From: Terriglobia bacterium | GTDB lineage: Bacteria > Acidobacteriota > Terriglobia > Terriglobales > Acidobacteriaceae | Assembly: GCA_020073525.1 (NCBI GenBank) | Contig: JAIQFA010000058.1 | Span: forward strand, 1-34,376 | Length of the DNA: 34,376 nt | Reading direction: 5' to 3' | Shown: positions 31,739 to 34,376 of the stretch, in pieces | Position numbering within the stretch: position 1 is the first letter of the stretch | Layout of the letters: the number at the start of each line of letters is the position of its first letter | Notes under the pieces: model-generated | The model's database searches: none | Told to the model about the DNA's origin: nothing | Seen by the model: only the letters and a program-made list of their open reading frames with translations | Program-made: the position numbers and the translations under genes

Positions 31739-33001
31739 ATGTCGACTGCATGGACATCTCGTTACGCACTGCGTACCAAGGGCATCACCAGTTCTGCAAT
31801 CCGCGACCTGTTGAAGGTCACGCAAAGACCCGGCATGATCTCCTTTGCCGGAGGCCTCCCGGCTCCGGATGTTTTTCCCGTCCAACGCTTTGAGGAAGCC
31901 TGCCACAAGGTCCTGACGCAGCAGGCAGCCTCCGCTCTGCAATACGGGACAACCGAAGGTTACGAACCGCTGCGCGAGCTGATTGCAAACAACATGGCCC
32001 GCTACGGGATCAAGGCGAAGGTGGAGAACGTCCTCATCACGTCGGGATCGCAGCAAGCCCTCGACCTGATCGGCAAGCTTTTCATCAATCGCGGAGACCA
32101 TGTGCTGGTGGAAGCGCCGACGTATCTAGGAGCGCTGCAGGCGTTCAATGTTTATGGCGCGGAATATGTATCCGTTCCCATCGACGAAAACGGCCTTCGC
32201 ACCGACCTACTCGAGGAGCCTCTGAGGTCGGGCCCCAAGTTCATGTACGTCCTGCCAAACTTCCAGAATCCGGCCGGAACCACTTTGTCGGAGGGACGTC
32301 GCCACGAACTGGTGTTGCTGGCGGACCGGTATGGCATTCCGCTTATTGAAGATGACCCGTACGGCCAGTTGCGCTATGAAGGAGAGCACCTCCCATCGCT
32401 GGTCGTGCTCGACCGCGAGAACCTGCGCCGCGACAATGGCTATTCCATTGGCAACGTCATTTATCTGAGTACATTCTCAAAAACCCTGGCTCCCGGGCTT
32501 CGACTGGGATGGATTGTCGCGCCGCCCGAGGTCATCAGCAAGCTGGCGCAACTGAAGCAGGGCGCCGACCTGCACACTTCGACGTTCACGCAGTTTGTGG
32601 CCTACGAGGTCGCGCGCGATGGATTCCTCGACAAGCACGTCAAGTTGATCCGCCAGGTCTATCGCGAACGCCGCGACGTAATGCTGCAGGCTCTGAAGGA
32701 GTTCTTCCCGCCCGCAGTCACCTGGACCCACCCGCAAGGCGGGCTATTCCTCTGGGTGACCCTGCCGGAGGGACTGGATATGAAGGCCGTCTTCAGTTCG
32801 GCGCTTGAGCAGAATGTGGCGTTCGTGCCCGGCGACTCCTTCTATGCCAACGATGGTCGCGAAGGTAGCCGCCACATGCGCTTGAATTTTTCCAACGCCG
32901 CTCCGGACGCGATACGAGAGGGCATACGCCGTTTGGCCGCGGCCGTGAAGAGCCACCTGGCCGCCACCACGCTCCGATCAGAGTTGCCGCTCGAAGTGTA
33001 G
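31739..33001 (+). CDS. PLP-dependent aminotransferase, LysN/2-aminoadipate-aminotransferase-like
   Basis: The enzyme transfers amino groups between amino acids and 2-oxoacids. The 420-residue fold-type I protein has FAGGLPAPDVFP near the N-terminus, the PLP pocket motifs PNFQNPAGTTLSEGRR and EDDPYGQLRYEG, and the Schiff-base lysine Lys248 in STFSKTLAPGLRLGWI. The C-terminal Arg for the substrate carboxylate is expected in HMRLNFSN. GGAGG lies 8 nt ahead of ATG 31739. There is no N-terminal GntR domain, so it is an enzyme and not an MocR regulator. A broad 2-oxoacid specificity would link it to the neighbouring oxidoreductase, but the hairpin block suggests separate transcription. Confidence 0.9.
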   Translation: MSTAWTSRYALRTKGITSSAIRDLLKVTQRPGMISFAGGLPAPDVFPVQRFEEACHKVLTQQAASALQYGTTEGYEPLRELIANNMARYGIKAKVENVLITSGSQQALDLIGKLFINRGDHVLVEAPTYLGALQAFNVYGAEYVSVPIDENGLRTDLLEEPLRSGPKFMYVLPNFQNPAGTTLSEGRRHELVLLADRYGIPLIEDDPYGQLRYEGEHLPSLVVLDRENLRRDNGYSIGNVIYLSTFSKTLAPGLRLGWIVAPPEVISKLAQLKQGADLHTSTFTQFVAYEVARDGFLDKHVKLIRQVYRERRDVMLQALKEFFPPAVTWTHPQGGLFLWVTLPEGLDMKAVFSSALEQNVAFVPGDSFYANDGREGSRHMRLNFSNAAPDAIREGIRRLAAAVKSHLAATTLRSELPLEV

Positions 33002-33148
33002 AAGGTAATTGGTGGGTTCCGACAATTGAGTTGACGATTTGTCATGCCCGTTTTTGTGCGAGAGGCCGGGCAACGAGCGCTGCTTTGCGGTCCCACCTTG
33101 CATCCCCAGCCCGTCCCGCGAATCCAATGATGATATCGTGGGAGACGC

Positions 33149-34171
33149 ATGAAGATTGGCATCACGTGTTATCCAACCTACGGTGGCAGCGGAGTGGTGG
33201 CCACCGAACTGGGCCTTGAACTCGCTCGCCGCGGCCACGAGATTCATTTCATCTCCTACTCGCAGCCCATCCGCCTGACCGGGCCGGAACCCAACATTCA
33301 CTATCACGAGGTCGAGGTCACCCGCTATCCGCTGTTTGAATATCCTCCGTACGATCTGGCGCTGGCAACGCGCATGGCAGAAGTTTCACAGCTCTACGAA
33401 CTTGATTTGCTGCACGTCCACTACGCCATCCCGCACTCCGTGAGCGCGATGCTGGCCAAGCAGATGCTGGCGGCAACTCCGCCGCGGCGTAAGTTGCCGT
33501 TCGTCACGACCCTGCACGGCACTGACATCACCCTGGTTGGGCTCGACCGCTCGTATCTTCCTATCACGCGTTTTTCCATCGAACAGAGCGACGGCGTGAC
33601 CGCGATCTCGCAGTATTTGCGCGCTCGTACTCTCAAGATTTTTGACATCAAGAATCACATCGAAGTCATCCCGAACTTCGTGAATTGCGACGAGTACATG
33701 CGCAAGCCGGAATGGCTGGAAAAACGCAGCGAGTATGTTTCCAATGACGAGCGGCTCCTGGTACACCTTTCCAACTTCCGCCCGGTGAAACGCGTTCTCG
33801 ATGTAGTCGAAATCTTTGATCGTGTCCGCAAGAAGATTCCTTCTAAGCTGTTGCTGATTGGCGACGGGCCGGACCGTTCCCAGGCGGAATGGCTGGCGGT
33901 GCAGAAAGGAATTCACGAGCATGTCTTGTTCCTCGGGAAGCAAGATCAAATTCGCGAAAAACTGGCCATCTCAGACGTGATGTTGATGCCCAGCGAACTG
34001 GAAACCTTTGGACTCGCGGCGCTCGAGGGAATGGCTTGCGAGGTCGTCCCCATTGCCACCCGCACAGGAGGAGTATCGGAAGTGATCGAGCACGGCGTGA
34101 GCGGATTCCTGGCAGATGTCGGCGACGTGGACACCATGGCGCGTTACGCCATCGATCTGCTAGGCGACGAA
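33149..34171 (+). CDS. bshA: N-acetyl-alpha-D-glucosaminyl L-malate synthase of bacillithiol biosynthesis, 3' truncated
   Basis: BshA transfers GlcNAc from UDP-GlcNAc to L-malate, the first step to bacillithiol. The GT4 glycosyltransferase starts MKIGITCYPTYGGSGVVATELG, the BshA signature. It contains LHVHYAIPHS, TLHGTDITLVG, NFRPVKR and the nucleotide-sugar Glu motif SELETFGLAALEGMA. GGGAG stands 4 nt ahead of ATG 33149. After 341 residues (YAIDLLGDE) the sequence leaves the family, about 35-40 residues short of normal. The open frame continues for 24 unrelated residues across the junction. No other bsh gene is seen. Confidence 0.92.
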
Positions 34172-34180
34172 TCCGCATCG
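34165..34180. other. Junction between bshA and an RND pump fragment (probable chimeric join)
   Basis: Up to about 34171 the sequence encodes BshA. From about 34174 a different frame encodes a metal-efflux RND transporter with almost only G/C at third codon positions. Neither gene is complete across the point and no mobile element is visible. An assembly chimera is the simplest reading, mirroring the left end. Confidence 0.75.
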
Positions 34181-34376
34181 TGGAGGTCATCGCCGCGGCC
34201 GCGGCGGAGGTGGACCGGCCGATCTTCTACGCGGTGGCCGTGATCGTCGCGGGCTTCCTCCCCATCTACGTGCTCACCGGGCCGTCGGGCAAGCTGTTCA
34301 CGCCGATGGCCGACACGATGATCTACGCGCTGGTGGGCTCCCTGGCCCTTACGCTCACCCTGCTGCCAGTCCTCAC
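34174..34376 (+). CDS. Internal fragment of an RND heavy-metal efflux pump (CzcA/CusA-like)
   Basis: Frame 34174+3n is open to the window edge without start or stop, giving about 67 residues. EVDRPIFYAVAVIVAGFLPI, GKLFTPMADTM and YALVGSLALTLTLLPVL match the transmembrane region around helices 5-6 of HME-RND pumps, where the sequence usually reads RPIFFA..I...FLP...L.G.EGKLF.PMA.T. These pumps export Cu/Ag or Co/Zn/Cd from periplasm and cytoplasm across the envelope. Codon use matches the GH3 fragment at the left end more than bshA. Confidence 0.75.

Noticed and set aside
33002..33148. Promoter ahead of bshA (TTGACG at 33031-33036)
   Set aside because: No acceptable -10 element follows at 16-18 bp, so it was not listed.

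Overview
The window looks like a metagenomic or draft-genome contig from an Acidobacteriota bacterium (Koribacter/Terriglobia-like). The pointers are a ~1200-residue Oar-type TonB-dependent receptor with an N-terminal carboxypeptidase-like domain, a bacillithiol gene (bshA), a secreted PQQ-like propeller protein and many intergenic palindromes. This placement comes from gene content, not from a database search. Both ends appear to be joined to foreign sequence with visibly higher G+C and GC-rich third codon positions. On the left, a glycoside hydrolase family 3 gene stops at about 1340 and runs straight into the truncated C-terminus of a dihydrolipoamide acyltransferase. On the right, bshA stops at about 34171 and runs into a fragment of an RND metal-efflux pump.

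Region 1 (about 1341-9123, minus strand) is a 2-oxoacid dehydrogenase locus. In transcription order it holds a succinate-semialdehyde-type aldehyde dehydrogenase, a FadR/GntR regulator, a 3-hydroxyisobutyrate-type dehydrogenase, E1 alpha, E1 beta, an M24-fold enzyme and E2. Two palindromes of the FadR-family type TGGT-N3-ACCA lie ahead of the regulator and in the divergent promoter region between the aldehyde dehydrogenase and the receptor gene. They suggest one local regulon.

Region 2 (9355-17585, plus strand) holds the Oar-type receptor, a secreted alpha/beta hydrolase, a C4-dicarboxylate symporter and a frameshifted secreted propeller protein. The first three read as capture, hydrolysis and import of an organic acid or ester.

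Region 3 (17674-25784, mostly minus strand) is a redox and stress block. It contains a pirin, an SDR, a histidine kinase with a CRP-like N-terminal domain, a fused receiver/glutaredoxin-like/thioredoxin reductase-like protein lacking its redox cysteines, a UBP-type zinc finger protein, a small membrane protein and the ergothioneine pair egtD-egtB.

Region 4 (26117-31547, plus strand) is a ferredoxin module: Nfn-type transhydrogenase subunits, a 2x[4Fe-4S] ferredoxin, a 2-oxoacid:ferredoxin oxidoreductase alpha subunit and a beta-gamma fusion. It would pass electrons from 2-oxoacids through ferredoxin to NAD(P)H. Three GTGA-N6-TCAC palindromes of the Crp/Fnr type lie ahead of the zinc finger gene, the Nfn genes and the ferredoxin gene. 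Region 5 holds a LysN-like aminotransferase and the truncated bshA.

The spacers carry perfect short hairpins with variable stems around a C-TRAA-G core, two copies of a 98-bp repeat and several long inverted repeats. I saw no rRNA, tRNA, CRISPR array, phage gene or transposase.
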